A DNA stretch of 64,000 nucleotides, from contig OZ026517.1 of NCBI GenBank assembly GCA_964019695.1, forward strand, positions 59,465,172-59,529,171, read 5' to 3'. The notes beneath the pieces are model-generated. The model was not told the DNA's origin, did not search any database, and saw only the letters and a list, made by a program, of their open reading frames with translations. This DNA comes from Loripinus fragilis. Taxonomy: Eukaryota > Mollusca > Bivalvia > Lucinida > Lucinidae. Of this stretch, positions 1 to 12,769 are shown piece after piece. Every line of letters begins with the position of its first letter. Position 1 is the first letter of the stretch. The translations under genes and the position numbers were made by a program.

Positions 1-699
1 GAAAGACCACCAAAGGAAAATCCACATGCTTATCATTTTAGCATTACTTACAACGGGTTTGAGTTTTGCTTACTGACCCCCTTTGCAATAGTTGCTCTCC
101 CCAAATGCTAATTGAAAGGATGGCGTCTCTTTACTCCTGATTTCATTTGCCTAAAATCCTGTTCTGACCATTTTCATTGAAATTATTCGATATTGCACCA
201 AGATGAGCAAAATAAGATATAAAACAAAAGAAAGAGCTAAATATATTGTGCATAGTATATTTTGGCGCATGTGCATAATTATGCTATCTTGGGAAACAAA
301 GTATTCATGCACAAGGTTTCAAAATGAAAACATTGGTCAACATATCATCATGACTATCAGTTTACGTTTAATTCCAGGATTATGATATTTACATTTATGA
401 AAAGATAATTTGCAGAGTAAGTGAAGTATTTTTCTACAGTTTACAGCCCGATATATCCAAATCCATGCACCATGCCTTAATTGATAACTTCAAGACATTA
501 TATTGAAGACAAGTTTCCAAACAGAACTAATATTCAAAGTCAAAATGTACCATGTTTAAACAGCCATATGCACTATAACATAAGAGCCCTTCTATAATTT
601 TGGAGTACAAGCAGGCACTGCAATTAAATTTATGGATCACGGGGGCATACAAATGGTATAGGGAAATGTTACCAGGGGCTGTTTATTGAAATTTGCATG
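1..699. other. AT-rich DNA without recognisable gene
   Basis: No coding signal, tandem repeat or known element was seen. The short open frame at 203-385 has low-complexity composition and no family resemblance. Confidence 0.5.
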
Positions 700-1215
700 G
701 TCAGTTCCCTATAAAATTAATGGCAGCTTTAATACAACCATGAAATGTTCCCATTAAGTCAGTTCAAATTAAGTTAATGGCAATTATTTTCTGTCAAATT
801 CATGGCATACCAAAAACACTGAGCATTAAATTAAGGATTCCATTATTTTTTTTAATGTCAACTGATGGCAACAGTTCCTTCGAATGTTTTTAATGTATAG
901 CATGATGTTGATGATCCCCATTTAAACTTTAATGTGATTTAAAATGGATTTTGTCATTAACTCCTCATAAATCTGCATTTTAACAAGAACTTACTGGTAA
1001 TGAAAATTTCGTTACAATGTACCCCATAAAAGTAACAGTATTTTAATGAGTCCTGTTTTAATGATGTTCCTAATTTAAAGGCACTGTTAATATGAGGATA
1101 TTTTAATGAAAATACCCATTTAATGAGGATTTCATGGCAAAAATCTTTGAAAATGCTGTAACCATTTAATGGATTTTATTTAATGCTTTTTGATTGATCT
1201 TTAATGTATGGAGGA
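700..1215. repeat. TTTAATG-rich low-complexity block
   Basis: The word TTAATG, usually as TTTAATG, occurs about a dozen times in roughly 500 bp, at irregular spacing and mostly in one orientation. The intervening sequence is AT-rich and not tandemly repeated. It may be an eroded minisatellite. No coding potential was seen. Confidence 0.45.
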
Positions 1216-1244
1216 GTGAAAGTTTACACCCACAGTCCAGTCAA

Positions 1245-1400
1245 GGACGAGGAGTGCAGTGGCCTGGTTGTATAGTGTTTGGTGTGTCTTTGAGCAAGAC
1301 ACATTTTATCGTCTGTTTAGTATTGGTTCAATCCAGGAAAAAAGGAAAATATCCTGCCATGACTGCTTAACGCAAACAACCAATCAAGCATCTTCAGTCT
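1245..1400 (+). mobile_element. tRNA-derived SINE, diverged copy
   Basis: The stretch begins with a tRNA-like head containing GCAGTGGCCTGG. It continues with TGTGTCTTTGAGCAAGACA and then a TTGGTTCAATCCAGGAA block. The same modules, in the same order, occur in the better-preserved minus-strand SINE at 2768-2973. Homology was judged by eye; the ends are uncertain and no target duplication was found. Confidence 0.5.
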
Positions 1401-1420
1401 CAGGGTAGGGGATCATATGG

Positions 1421-2136
1421 CTTTATTCGTCACAAAAATTGCGGCTTTATGCTAAAACGTCTCCAGTTAAGGTAATGTTTTGTCTTGTTTAAGTACCGCA
1501 TGTATTCACGTATTCTATATTTCAAAGAATGGCTAGTATGATCTTTACTGTTACAGAAAACCTTTTCGTTTTACAACAGAAATGCATTGAAGTGAGAAGA
1601 ATTGCCATTTAATGGGATCCATTGCACTGTTTTATGACTGTTCAAAAAATCGGAGGAGATAGTAACCATATATAAAAGACATGGATTATATTATGTCTAT
1701 AAACAGCAACTATACTCCTCAAAATAGTTTTTAAGGACCAAGATTTTCGAACGCGAGTATGATAAGCACAAAAATTTAAATTATGTAAAACTTGGCCTAA
1801 ATCTGTCTACTGTTAATGCCTATCTAAAAGCATTATGCACTCATTTCATGCAGTTCTGTGGTCCATGGATCACAGATAAAAAATGACATTCCAATACATT
1901 TAGGTCAAGTTTTAAAATGACGCAAAATTAATGTTTGAAACATTTTCTACCTTTTTCTTTTTGCTATTTAACTTGGCAATAGGGCATCAAAGATGTCGGA
2001 AAAATTTAGACTTGATTGTAAAATTTGTTTTCAAAATATGTTGAACACAAAATGCGTCAATGTAATCATTGATATTACTGATTCTTCAATTATTTTGTGG
2101 AGTATATATAAACGTTATTTTCAGGGGACTTGTATA
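1421..2136. other. AT-rich intergenic DNA
   Basis: No gene, repeat array or inverted-repeat element was recognised here. The open frame at 1993-2184 runs into the terminal repeat of the next element and is not a gene. Confidence 0.45.
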
Positions 2137-3704
2137 CACTCAGTGGCCATAAGTGAGTTCCCAAATCAGCTTACAGGAAATTGACAAAAATATGGTCTGA
2201 AACAATGGTATTTTCTAGCCAATTAAGACAATTTCTCCAATGATACTTGCCCTGGATAAATATACAGGGTATATGTTTACGTCATCACCTAATTGTATGA
2301 TGTCATCATATGTTGCTATGGATATATTATGTATCACAAACATTGGCTCCATTTATTCAAAAAAAGATAGCAATTGTTGAAAAAATTGCTGTAAAAATGT
2401 TAGATTGTAATCTTTTTAATTGAAAATTTGCAGAAATATTTTAAATATACTGGAAAACATTCTAAGTTCAAATAAGTATAGACACTGAAAATAAATAAAT
2501 GCAGGGCAGATAACTGGACCGCAAATAATGCCATGAAAATGACCTGACTGCAGTTTACTTTGGCTGTAAAAACAAACTAAATGAACAAATGCAGGAATAT
2601 GGGGTACAGTATATACATTTTGTTAGGTATCATAACAGTGCTCTATTTGGAAATAATATTTTTTGAATAAATGTTGATGGATATAAGCTGTGGTTGGATC
2701 CTAAGAAAATCTGCTAATTTTCACTGTCAGTCCTGATATTGGTGCCATAAGCAGCATAACCAGTGATTTGTTTTTGTTTGATTTGATTCTTTGTTATGTC
2801 CCAGTCAACAATCTTTCCGTTACGTTGGGACGGGTCTTCCTGGGTTGAACCAGCACTAAGCTAGGATTAATTTGTCTTGCTCAAGGACACAACACCGTGA
2901 TGCAGGTGAGGCTCGAACCCCGGGCCCTTCCGTCTTGAGTCAAGAACTCTACCACTGAGCCACTGCGCTCCCTAGTGATATATTATTTGTGTTATACATG
3001 TAACTATTTTCAGTTGAAAGTACCATTTGGGGTTACATTTTTACAGACCATTTATTTTTTTAAGAAGAACTATCCTATGATTCTGTATGAAAGTTTGGGT
3101 ACCCCCTCATAAAGCAAAATTTTGCCAAAAGGTTAGGTATCGCTGGGTGCTGTCTTTTTTATTTGAAAGAATGAAACATTTAAAGATTAATTGCTTCAAA
3201 CACTCATATAAAGACCCTAGAAAGCCTGGTACTTGTTGCTAAGTTACCATGTGGCTTCATTCAATAATTTAGATTTTTGGGTCAATGTTTTAAATACATC
3301 ACCATCCCTAATATGACGGTGAATAAATTAGGAAGATGTTAGCACATCTTGTTCATAGCTCACGATTATAACATTTTAGCACCATTATCACCAAAAATAT
3401 ATAGAAAATAAGCAATATCTATAGTCATGTAAAAACGGAAGAAGTTTAGAACCCATATCAAATTTTCAAACTGTTTCCGAAATCAGGGGTGGTCGAAAAG
3501 AATAACACCCACGAACTCTAGGTGATATTAATTCTATGATAATCTAGCTTTCTTAAGGTGTAAAAATAGCAAATAGTGATATGTTCAAAATTTCAGATAA
3601 TTTGCATTCCTCATTTTCAAATTATACAAATTCTAAATGTACTTAATTTTTTGCAAATGAAACAATGTTTGCCATTTTGGGAACTCACTTATGGCCACTG
3701 AGTG
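2137..3704. mobile_element. TA-flanked terminal-inverted-repeat element (Tc1/mariner-like, non-autonomous), copy 1
   Basis: The left end, CACTCAGTGGCCATAAGTGA and on, is matched inverted at the right end, which finishes TGGCCACTGAGTG. Both ends are flanked by TA (2135-2136 and 3705-3706), the usual Tc1/mariner target duplication. There is no transposase frame inside. A second copy lies at 53833-55153; apart from a 206-bp SINE insertion in this copy the two are collinear. The shared CACTCA ends also resemble the element at 18671-19725. Confidence 0.8.
2768..2973 (-). mobile_element. tRNA-derived SINE inserted in the TA element, with 6-bp target duplication
   Basis: Read on the minus strand, it starts with a tRNA-like head: A-box TGGCTCAGTGGTAGAG, then B-box-like GGTTCGAGCC. 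A body with TGTGTCCTTGAGCAAGACA follows, and an A-rich tail near 2770. It is flanked by AGTGAT at 2762-2767 and 2974-2979. The copy at 53833-55153 lacks this segment, so the insertion boundaries are clear. The family is Pol III transcribed and would depend on a LINE for mobility. Confidence 0.8.
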
Positions 3705-4799
3705 TATATATTATACAAATATAGTAATTTAGCGTAACTTGAACTGGTTATGATAGTGATCTCGTGCATTGACAAGGAAACATGAGTTTGTACACTGCTG
3801 GGAAATAGTTTGATCTCGTGAACTGACAAGGAAAACATGATCTCGTACTCTGGATTTTTTGTTTGGGGGTTTTGGGAGACCAATTTTTTAAGAATTAGCT
3901 ACTATCAGCACAGCTAAAAAAAAAACTATTGATAGATAGATAGATATATAGATAGATAGATAGATGGTTTATTTGAAAATTCCAAAAGGCAATAAATGCC
4001 CCAGAGGATACAATATATATACATATACATGGCAGAAAACAGTGTAGTACATATTAATTAACAGATTTTATATTGAGAGTATATAGCATATTATCTGAAT
4101 TTCGTACCCGTCACATGAGTGACAAAAAAAGTTCTTGTATTCACTGATAATTCTTATTATCTTTTAAAATATAGATTTGATATTTTTGCTTGTACTCTAT
4201 GTTTATTTCTCTGTTAAAAGTCTCAAATTTGTTCACAAATGGTCACTTTCATATTAAGCCTATTTTGGTTGTCAATTTTGTTAATGTTGCAACGGCAAAA
4301 GTCAAACAAATACCAGGGCTATTGGTCTAATAAATAAAGCAAAATGGCAAAGTTAATAAATAGTAACTTTAAAAAAGTTCATAAGGGGCTCATAGGCCTC
4401 TAAATACAGGTTGCTTTTTATGACTTCTCTCATGTGCGTGCAGCAAAGGCTAGGACGAGCATGTGCAAACGCACAGACACAAGTAAAGAACATAGCAGAA
4501 GGCTCAGAATAACTTTTAGGCTTATATCCCACTAGGTAGTTTTGAATGCATGTTAAAATTGGCTTTAAGGATATGTGTTAAGTACCACAATCTAATAAAC
4601 TGGTTCAATTATGATTTTGGACGAACACAGCATGCGTTATTCCAATTTTTTTCGTGGAACGCAAACGCTTTTTCTATCAAAATTAGAGCATTTATACAAT
4701 GCAATGTTTTTATTTATTTATTAGTCTTAGTAGATGAAAGTACTACAGTAAAAAAACCCCAGATTTAACCTATTTGAAACGTGTCTATGGATCAATCCC
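3705..4799. other. AT-rich intergenic DNA
   Basis: Apart from the GATA microsatellite, nothing coding was seen. The frame at 4550-4768 has no recognisable domain. Confidence 0.4.
3931..3965. repeat. (GATA)n microsatellite
   Basis: Direct reading shows about eight GATA units, interrupted once by TATA. Confidence 0.9.
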
Positions 4800-7700
4800 T
4801 GCAATTTAAGCAACTAAATGATTCTTTAACATTTAATTGTCCTAAATCATGTTTATATTATTGAAAGAAATGGATTAATCTTTGCAATATAATTTCTCCA
4901 ATAAAAGGGCAACTTAACAATTATTTGGCATCTAGGTTGTCCTTAATCATGATGTTTATATTATTGAAAGAAATGGGTCAATCTCTGCAATATAATATCT
5001 TCAATAGAAGGACAAAGTAATGATTCTTTGGCATCAAATTCTCCTAAATCATGATGTTAATATTATTGCAAGAAATGGATCAATCTCTGCAATGTAGTTT
5101 CTTCAATAAAAGGGCAACTAATAATTTTTTGGTACCAAAAATTGTCCTAAATAATGATGTTAATATTATTGAAAGAAATGGATCAATATCTGCAATATAA
5201 TTACTGTAGTAAAAGTCTTTGGCATCAAATTGTCCTAAATCATGATGTTAATATTAATGAAAGAAATGGATCAATCTCTGCAAAATAGTTTCTTCAATAA
5301 AAGGGCAACTAATGATTCTTTGGTACCAAAAATTGTCCTAAATCATGATGTTAATATTATTGCAAGAAATTGATCAATCTCTGCCATATAATTGCTTAAG
5401 TAAAGAGCAAAGAAATGATTCCTTGGCATCATTTGTCTTAAATCACGATGTTAATATCATTGAAAGAAATCGATCAATCTCTGCAATATAGTTTCTTCAA
5501 TAAAAGGGCAACTAAATGATCATTTGGCATCAAATTGTCCTAAATCATAATGTTAATAATATTGAAAGAAATGGATCAATATCTGCATTTTAATTTCTTC
5601 AGTAAAAGGGCAACTAAATGATTCTTTGGAATCAAATATGTCCTAAATAATGATGTTTATATTATTGAAAGAAATTGATCAATCTCTGCCATATAATTAC
5701 TTCAATAAAAGAGCAACGAAATGATTATTTGGCATCAAATTGTCCTAAATCATAATGTTAATAATATTGAAAGAAATGGATCATTATCTGCAATATGATT
5801 TCTTCAATAAAAGGGCAACTAAATGATTCTTTGGTATCAAATTGTCCGAATCATAATGTTAATATTATTGAAAGAAATTGATCAATCTCTGCAATATAAT
5901 TTATTCAGTAAAAGAGCAACTAAATTTTCCTTTGGAAACAAATTGTCCTAAATCATAATGTTAATATTATTGAAAGAAATGGATCAATATCTGCAATATA
6001 ATTTCAATAAAAGGGCAACTAAATGATTCTTTGGCATTATATGTGTCTTTTATCATGATGTTTATATTATTGAAAGAAGTGGGTCAATCTCTGCAATATA
6101 ATATCTTCAATAGAAGGGCAAAGTAATGATTCTTTGGCATCGAATTCTCCTAAATAATGATGTTAACATTATTGCAAGAAATGGATCAATCTCTGCAAAA
6201 TAGTTTCTTCAATAAAAGGGCAACTAATGATTCTTTGTTACCAAAAATTATCCTAAGTAATGATGTAAATATTATTGCAAGAAATTGATCAATCTCTGCC
6301 ATATAATTAATTCAGTAAAAGAGAAACGAAATGATTCTTTTGCATCAAATTGTCCTAAATCATGATGTTAATATTATTACAGGAAATGGATTAATCTCTG
6401 CAATATAGTTTCTTCAATAAAAGGGCAACTAAATGATTCTTTGGTACCAAAAATTGTCCTAAATCATGATGTTAATATTATTGCAAGAAATTGATCAATC
6501 TCTGCCATATAATTACTTAAGAAATAGAGCAACGAAATGATTCTTTGGCATCATTTTGTCTTAAATCACGTTGTTAATATTATTGAAAGAAATCGATCAA
6601 TCTCTGCAATATAGTTTCTACAATAAAAGGGCAACTAAATGATCCTTTGGCATCAAATTGTCCTAAATCATAATGTTAATATTATTGAAAGAAATGGATC
6701 AATATCTGCAATATAATTTCTTCAATAAAAGGGCAACAAAATGATTCTTTAGTATCAAATTGTCCAAAATCACAATGTTAATATTATTGAAAGAAATGTA
6801 TCATCTATCTCTGCAATATAATTTCTTCAGTAAAAGAGCGACTAAATGACTCTTTGGTATCAAATTGTCCTAAATCATAATGTTAATATTATTGAAAGAA
6901 ATGGATCAATATCTGCAATATAATTTCTTCAGTAAAAGAGCAACTAAATGATTCTTTGGTATCAAATTGTCCTAAATCATAATGTTAATATTATTGAAAG
7001 AAATGGATCAATCTCTGCAATATAGTTTCTTCAATAAAAGGGCAACTAAATGATCCTTTGGCATCAAATTGTCCTAAATCATAATGTTAATATTATTGAA
7101 AGAAATGGATCAATATCTGCAATATAATTTCTTCAATAAAAGGGCAACTAAATGATTCTTTAGTATCAAATTGTCCAAAATCATAATGTTAATATTATTG
7201 AAAGAAATGTATCATCTATCTCTGCAATATAATTTCTTCAGTAAAAGAGCGACTAAATGACTCTTTGGTATCAAATTGTCCTAAATCAAAATGTTAATAT
7301 TATTGAAAGAAATGGATCAATATCTGCAATATAATTTCTTCAGTAAAAGAGCAACTAAATGATTCTTTGGTATCAAATTGTCCTAAATCATAATGTTAAT
7401 ATTATTGAAAGAAATGGATCAATCTCTGCAATATAGTTTCTTCAGCAAAAGGGCAACTAAATGATCCTTTGGCATCAAATTGTCCTAAATCATAATGTTA
7501 ATATTATTGAAAGAAATGGATCAATATCTGCAATATAATTTCTTCAATAAAAGGGCAACTAAATGATTCTTTAGTATCAAATTGTCCAAAATCATAATGT
7601 TAATATTATTGAAAGAAATGTACCATCTATCTCTGCAATATAATTTCTTCAGTAAAAGAGCGACTAAATGACTCTTTGGTATCAAATTGTCCTAAATCAT

Positions 7701-10224
7701 AATGTTAATATTATTGAAAGAAATGGATCAATATCTGCAATATAATTTCTTCAGTAAAAGAGCAACTAAATGATTCTTTGGTATCAAATTGTCCTAAATC
7801 ATAATGTTAATATAATTGAAAGAAATGGAGCAATATCTGCAATATAATTTCTTCAATAAAAGGGCAACTAAATGATTCTTTGGTATCAAATTGTCCTAAA
7901 TCATAATGTTAATATTATTGAAAGAAATGGATCAATCTCTGCAATATAATTTCTTCAATAAAAGGGCAACTAAATGATTCTTTGGTATCAAATTGTCCTA
8001 AAGCATAATGTTAATATTATTGAAAGAAATGGATCAATATCTGCAATATAATTTACTTAATAAAAGGGCAACGAAATGATTCTTTGACATCAAATTGTCC
8101 TAAATCATAACGTTAATATTATTGCAACAAATGGATCAATATCTGCAATATAGAATCTTCAATAAAAGGGCAACTAAATGATTCTTTGGCATCAAATTTG
8201 TTCATAATCATGATGTTTATATTATTGAAAGAAATGGATTAATATCTGCAATATAATGACTTCAGTAAATTGGCAACTAAATGATTCTTTGAAATCAATT
8301 ATGTCCTAAATAATGAAGTTAATATTATTGAAAGAAATGGATCAATATCTGCAATATAATTTCTTCAGTAAACGGGCAACTAAATGATTCTTTGGTATCA
8401 AATTTGTCCTTAATCATGATGTTTATAATATTGAAAGAAATGGGTCAATCTCTGTCATATAATTACTTCAATAAAAGGGCAACTAAATAATTCTTTGATA
8501 TCAAATTGTCCTAAATCATGATGTTAATATTATTGCAACAAATGGATCAATATCTGCAATATAAAATCTTCAATAAAAGGGCAACTAAATGATTCTTTGG
8601 CACCAAATTTGTTCATAATCATGATGTTTATATTATTGAAAGAAATGGATTAATATCTGCAATAAAATGACTTCAGTAAATGGGCAACTAAATGATTCTT
8701 TGAAATCAATTATGTCCTAAATAATGAAGTTAATATTATTGAAAGAAATGGATCAATATCTGCAATATAATTTCTTCAGTAAAAGGGCAACTAAATGATT
8801 CTTTGGTATCAAATTTGTCCTTAATCATAATGTTTATAATATTGAAAGAAATGGTTCAATCTCTGTCATATAATTACTTCAATAAAAGGGCAACTAAATA
8901 ATTCTTTGATATCAAATTGTCCTAAATCATGATGTTAATATTATCGAAAGAAATGAATCAATATCTTCATTTTAATTTCTTCAATAAAAGGGTAACTAAA
9001 TGATTCTTCGAAATCAAATTTGTCCTTAATCATAATGTTTATATTATTGAAAGAAATGGATCAAATTTTGCAATATAATTTATTCAATATCCATTGAAAG
9101 AAATGGATCAATATCTGCATTTTAATTTCTTCAGTAAAAGGGCAACTTAATGATTCTTTGACATCAAATTGTCCTAAATCATAATGTTAATATTATTGAA
9201 AGATTTGCAATATAATTTTCTCAATAAAAGGGCAACTAAATGATTCTTTGAAATCAAATTTGTCCTTAATCATGATGTTTTTATTATTTAAAGAAATGGA
9301 TCAATCTTTGCAATATAATTTCACCAGTAAAAGAGCAACGAAATGATTCTTTGGCATCAAATTGTCCTAAATCATAATGTTAATATTATTGAAAGAAATG
9401 AATCAATATCTGCATTTTAATTTCTTCAGTAAAAGGGCAACTAAATGATTTTTTGAAATCAAATTTGTCCTCAATCATGATGCTTATATTATTGAAAGAA
9501 ATGAATTAAATTTTGCAGTATAATTTCTTCAATACAAGGGCTACTAAATACTTCTTTGGCATTAAATTTGTCCTTAATCATGATGTTTATATTATTGAAA
9601 GAAATGGGTCAATCTCTGCAATATAATATCTTCAATAGAAGGGCAAGTTAATGATTCTTTAGCATCAAATTCTCCTAAATCATGATGTTAATATAATTGC
9701 AAGAAATGGATCAATTTCTGCAATACACTTTCTTCAATAAAAGGGCAACTAAATGATTCTATGGCATCAAATTTGTCCTAAATCATAATGTTAATATTAT
9801 TGCAAGAAATGGATCAATCTCTGCAATATAGTTTCTTCAATAAAAGGGCAACTAATGATTCTTTGGTATCAAAAATTGTCCTAAATCATGATGTTATTTA
9901 TTATTGCAAGAAATTGATCAATCTATGCCATAAAATTACTTCAGTAAAAGAGCAACGAAATGATTCTTTGGCATCATTTTGTCCTAAATCATGATTTTAA
10001 TATTATTGAAAGAAATGGATTAATCTCTGCAATATACTTTCTTCAATAAAAGGGCAACTAAATGATTCTTTGGCATCAAATTGTCCTAAATCATTATGTT
10101 AATATTATTGAAAGAAATGGATCAATATCTGCATTTTAATTTCTGCAGTAAAAGGGCAACTAAATGATTCTTTGAAATCAAATTTGTCCTAAATAATGAT
10201 GTTAATATTATTGAGAGAAATTAG
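4800..10224. repeat. Satellite 1: tandem array of ~102-bp monomers
   Basis: About 53 head-to-tail copies of an AT-rich monomer of roughly 102 bp. Each has the recurring blocks AAATGATTCTTTGG, TGTCCTAAATCATAATG, TTAATATTATTGAAAGAAATG, GATCAATCTCTGC and AAAAGGGCAACT. Monomer types alternate, for example ATCTCTGCAATATAG versus ATATCTGCAATATAA, and GGGCAACT versus GAGCGACT. In 6600-7700 and 8190-8620 the diagnostic variants return every 411 bp, which indicates a four-monomer higher-order unit. Monomers at the edges are more diverged. The array starts and ends abruptly. Short reading frames inside it are by-products of the periodicity. Confidence 0.95.
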
Positions 10225-11049
10225 CTTGGCTATTGAATATATCATTTTATGGGACGAATAATTCTATTTCATCCCAAATTTACTCCTTTCAGGATAACCT
10301 GGGGTATAATGGTGTCATAAGATATAGTGTATTCCCAAATCAGACTTTCTCGTCTTACAAGAGGTATTTCTGATTCTTACTTCTAAACAATTTGACAGAT
10401 GGCTGAAAACGGTGTTGGTTCCCCCTACCACCATTCTAGGAAATTTTGTTACATATGTTATTATATCAAATTAAAAACAAACGAAAGTTTGAGCTGCAAA
10501 AAGAAAACATTAAATTGGGTAATTATACTCATGCTAAAAAAAGAAAACCACCCGAATTCACCTGCTTTGATGAAAATAAGTAAAGACATGAACATATTAT
10601 GATTACAATTTCATTGTTAGTCAATATCTTGTATAGTGGCCGCTACCTTTAAAGCTGCATAGTCTGTGACATTTTATCTTCTAATATTAGAAATAATTTT
10701 TTTATTTTTCAAGAATACAGTAAGAACACTCAAATTCAGGTAAACATTTTACCATTTTTGTAAATCTTAAATTATCGCTATCAAAACAACAACATTTATG
10801 TTAAAATCAACTGTCTGGAATTATTGGAGGGACGTAAATAATTACTAACAAGGGAAAACACGCCTGTTTTTATAAGATAATTCACTTTTCCATGCAGTAT
10901 TCAGCTATACTGAACATATTTATTGTGAAAACATAACTTAATTCTATTTTTACAAATGATTTAAAAAGAAAATATTTTTTGGCGAAAAATGTTCGTAGTT
11001 ACAGACCTAGTCTCTTTAAAAATGCATTCTGTGAGCTTATTGCGCATGC
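10225..11049. other. AT-rich intergenic DNA
   Basis: Nothing recognisable. The frame at 10399-10602 begins at a plausible ATG but has no domain, splice context or biased composition. Confidence 0.4.
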
Positions 11050-11405
11050 TTATAAAAGAAGGCTGCTGTGTATATCTCCCTGTGTATTTCCTTGCCACTG
11101 TTCAAACAGCCGCATTTCAGTTAGGATAATGTGGCAGCTTGGAAGGGATACAAGTGACGTGCCCCGGCCTAGAATATCCCAAAGATGTTTCATTGGGGTA
11201 GATCAGAGGATCTGTCTGGCCAGCCTAGAGTGCTGACATGACTGACCATATTGCAAGTATCGGGCGGGGCATTGTCTTGCTGGAAGGGAAAATGGTTTCC
11301 AGCAGTCAGATTGGTAGGTAGGACATGCTGGTGAACCACTTCATCCACAAACCATTGGCCTGTAAGTTTGCCCGAAAATACATGCATTCGAAGAAAACAG
11401 ACCAT
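11050..11405 (-). pseudogene. Tc1/mariner transposase C-terminal remnant
   Basis: Minus-strand frames encode the C-terminal part of a DDE transposase of the Tc1 type, which cuts and pastes elements at TA sites. Visible in order are GKLTGQWFVDEVVHQHVLP, then FQQDNAPPDT (the second catalytic Asp block), LGWPDRSSDLPQ, and after a +1 shift near 11193 PMKHLWDILG with a tail ending at a stop at 11050-11052. The N-terminal DNA-binding domain and first catalytic Asp are absent, and the frame is broken, so this is a dead fragment. No terminal repeats were found around it. It could be the relic of an autonomous partner for the TA-flanked elements in this window, but no end sequence supports that link. 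Confidence 0.85.
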
Positions 11406-12205
11406 TACATTACCATATTATACAACACTGCGGTGGCTTTTTTTAGCAATAGTATATTTACTTCTTTGGAAAGTCTTAATGAAGGATTGCCCATAAAAAT
11501 GGCCAGATAAAAGCTTCAAAGAAAAAGTTCAACCCTCGAATTATCTGCAAAAGTGCACTTCTCATTGGACAAGTACCGATTAAAAAAAGTATGGGTTGAA
11601 CCCCCCTCCCCGTGACGAAGCTAATCCTTTTGCATACAGTTGTTGTTTTACCTTACACACAATTTATAAAATGGCATGCTTGGTCAAAGGGGAAAAGCTA
11701 CTAAAAACCATCTATAAAAACTTATTGGCCGCTTATTTTGTACAGAGCAGGTATAATCTGTGTGAAAGACATTTAGAGGTAATAGTCAAAATTCATGTAC
11801 AGCAGTCTTAATTACAAAAAACACTGAAGTCTTCTAGACCCGAATTCTATGCAAGCACATCACTTTCGAATCAAGTTTTATGCTGCAAACATTTTAATTA
11901 TATGTGTTTAGATGACTACCTAGCGAAACTTTGGGTGTCTCCTAAAAAAAGATTTGGTAGCAAAAATACCTCCACTCCCTACACCATTCGGTTCTGGCAC
12001 TTATATGCATTTTTTCCAAACATTGTTTTTGTTTGGTGCACTAAATGTCAGGTTTTGATTATAGCACAAAATTCTGATTGTCACTTGTACATTATCATAA
12101 CAACATGCATACAAAATTTGTGAAGATTGAATAGGAGACGATCCCAGTTCCTTACTCATTTAGTCTGTATGCTGGATGTTTTAGCTACAGATTATAAGAA
12201 TATAT
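11406..12205. other. Intergenic DNA, nothing recognised
   Basis: The open frames at 11596-11811 and 11902-12123 have no recognisable domain, and no repeat family of this window occurs here. Confidence 0.4.
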
Positions 12206-12329
12206 CACGAGTGTGAGGGTTAGATAGAAAAAATCCATCCCAAGGATCGTCGTTTGGCATCACGATGCTTGCCGAGTGATGACAAACGGTGGTCCCGAGG
12301 GACGGATTTTCTATCCTACCCGAACACGA
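12206..12329. mobile_element. Foldback (hairpin) MITE
   Basis: Two arms of about 45 bp pair imperfectly around a short centre. The left arm contains GGTTAGATAGAAAAAATCC and the right arm GGATTTTCTATCC. The central part pairs CGTTTG with CAAACG. The near-complete dyad and lack of coding suggest a foldback MITE. No target duplication was confirmed. Confidence 0.65.
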
Positions 12330-12360
12330 ATAATGGATTCTTTTTCTTGCTCACCACTGT

Positions 12361-12362
12361 AT

Positions 12363-12401
<39 letters not shown>

Positions 12402-12404
12402 TAT
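12361..12404. repeat. (ATTT)n microsatellite
   Basis: About ten uninterrupted ATTT units can be read directly. Confidence 0.9.
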
Positions 12405-12752
12405 GTCTATTTATTTTAAAATAAGCTTACAGAAGTCCCCTAATACGCTTATATGCAATTTCTCAGGATGACGTTACTTGACGTCCTGGGTAAGATAGAA
12501 TGGGCAAGATTATAACAATCCACCATGAGCGAAGCATTTGAGGAACAATGGTTATGATGTTACACATAAACTTTCGACTGGAGCTCTATAGGCGTATATA
12601 TCTTTTATTCAACAATATTAGTCATAACATGGTGGGAGACTCTAAACAGCTACACTTGTTATTACCGATAAGGACCACCGTTTAAGGTGATAATGTAAAC
12701 TCATCAATGAAAACGACAGATTCGAAAACTTTGTTCTTTATTTTTTGAAGAA

Positions 12753-12769
12753 CCCCCCCCCCCCCCCCC
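12753..12769. repeat. C17 homopolymer
   Basis: A run of 17 C on the plus strand. Homopolymers of this kind recur in the window (36161-36175, 47152-47165, 52319-52331) and are liable to assembly error. Confidence 0.85.

Noticed and set aside
2880..2973. Functional tRNA gene on the minus strand
   Set aside because: It is the head of a SINE with an A-rich tail and target duplication; stems are imperfect.
4800..10224. CRISPR-like array
   Set aside because: Units are contiguous, diverged ~102-bp monomers without unique spacers, in an animal genome; this is satellite DNA.
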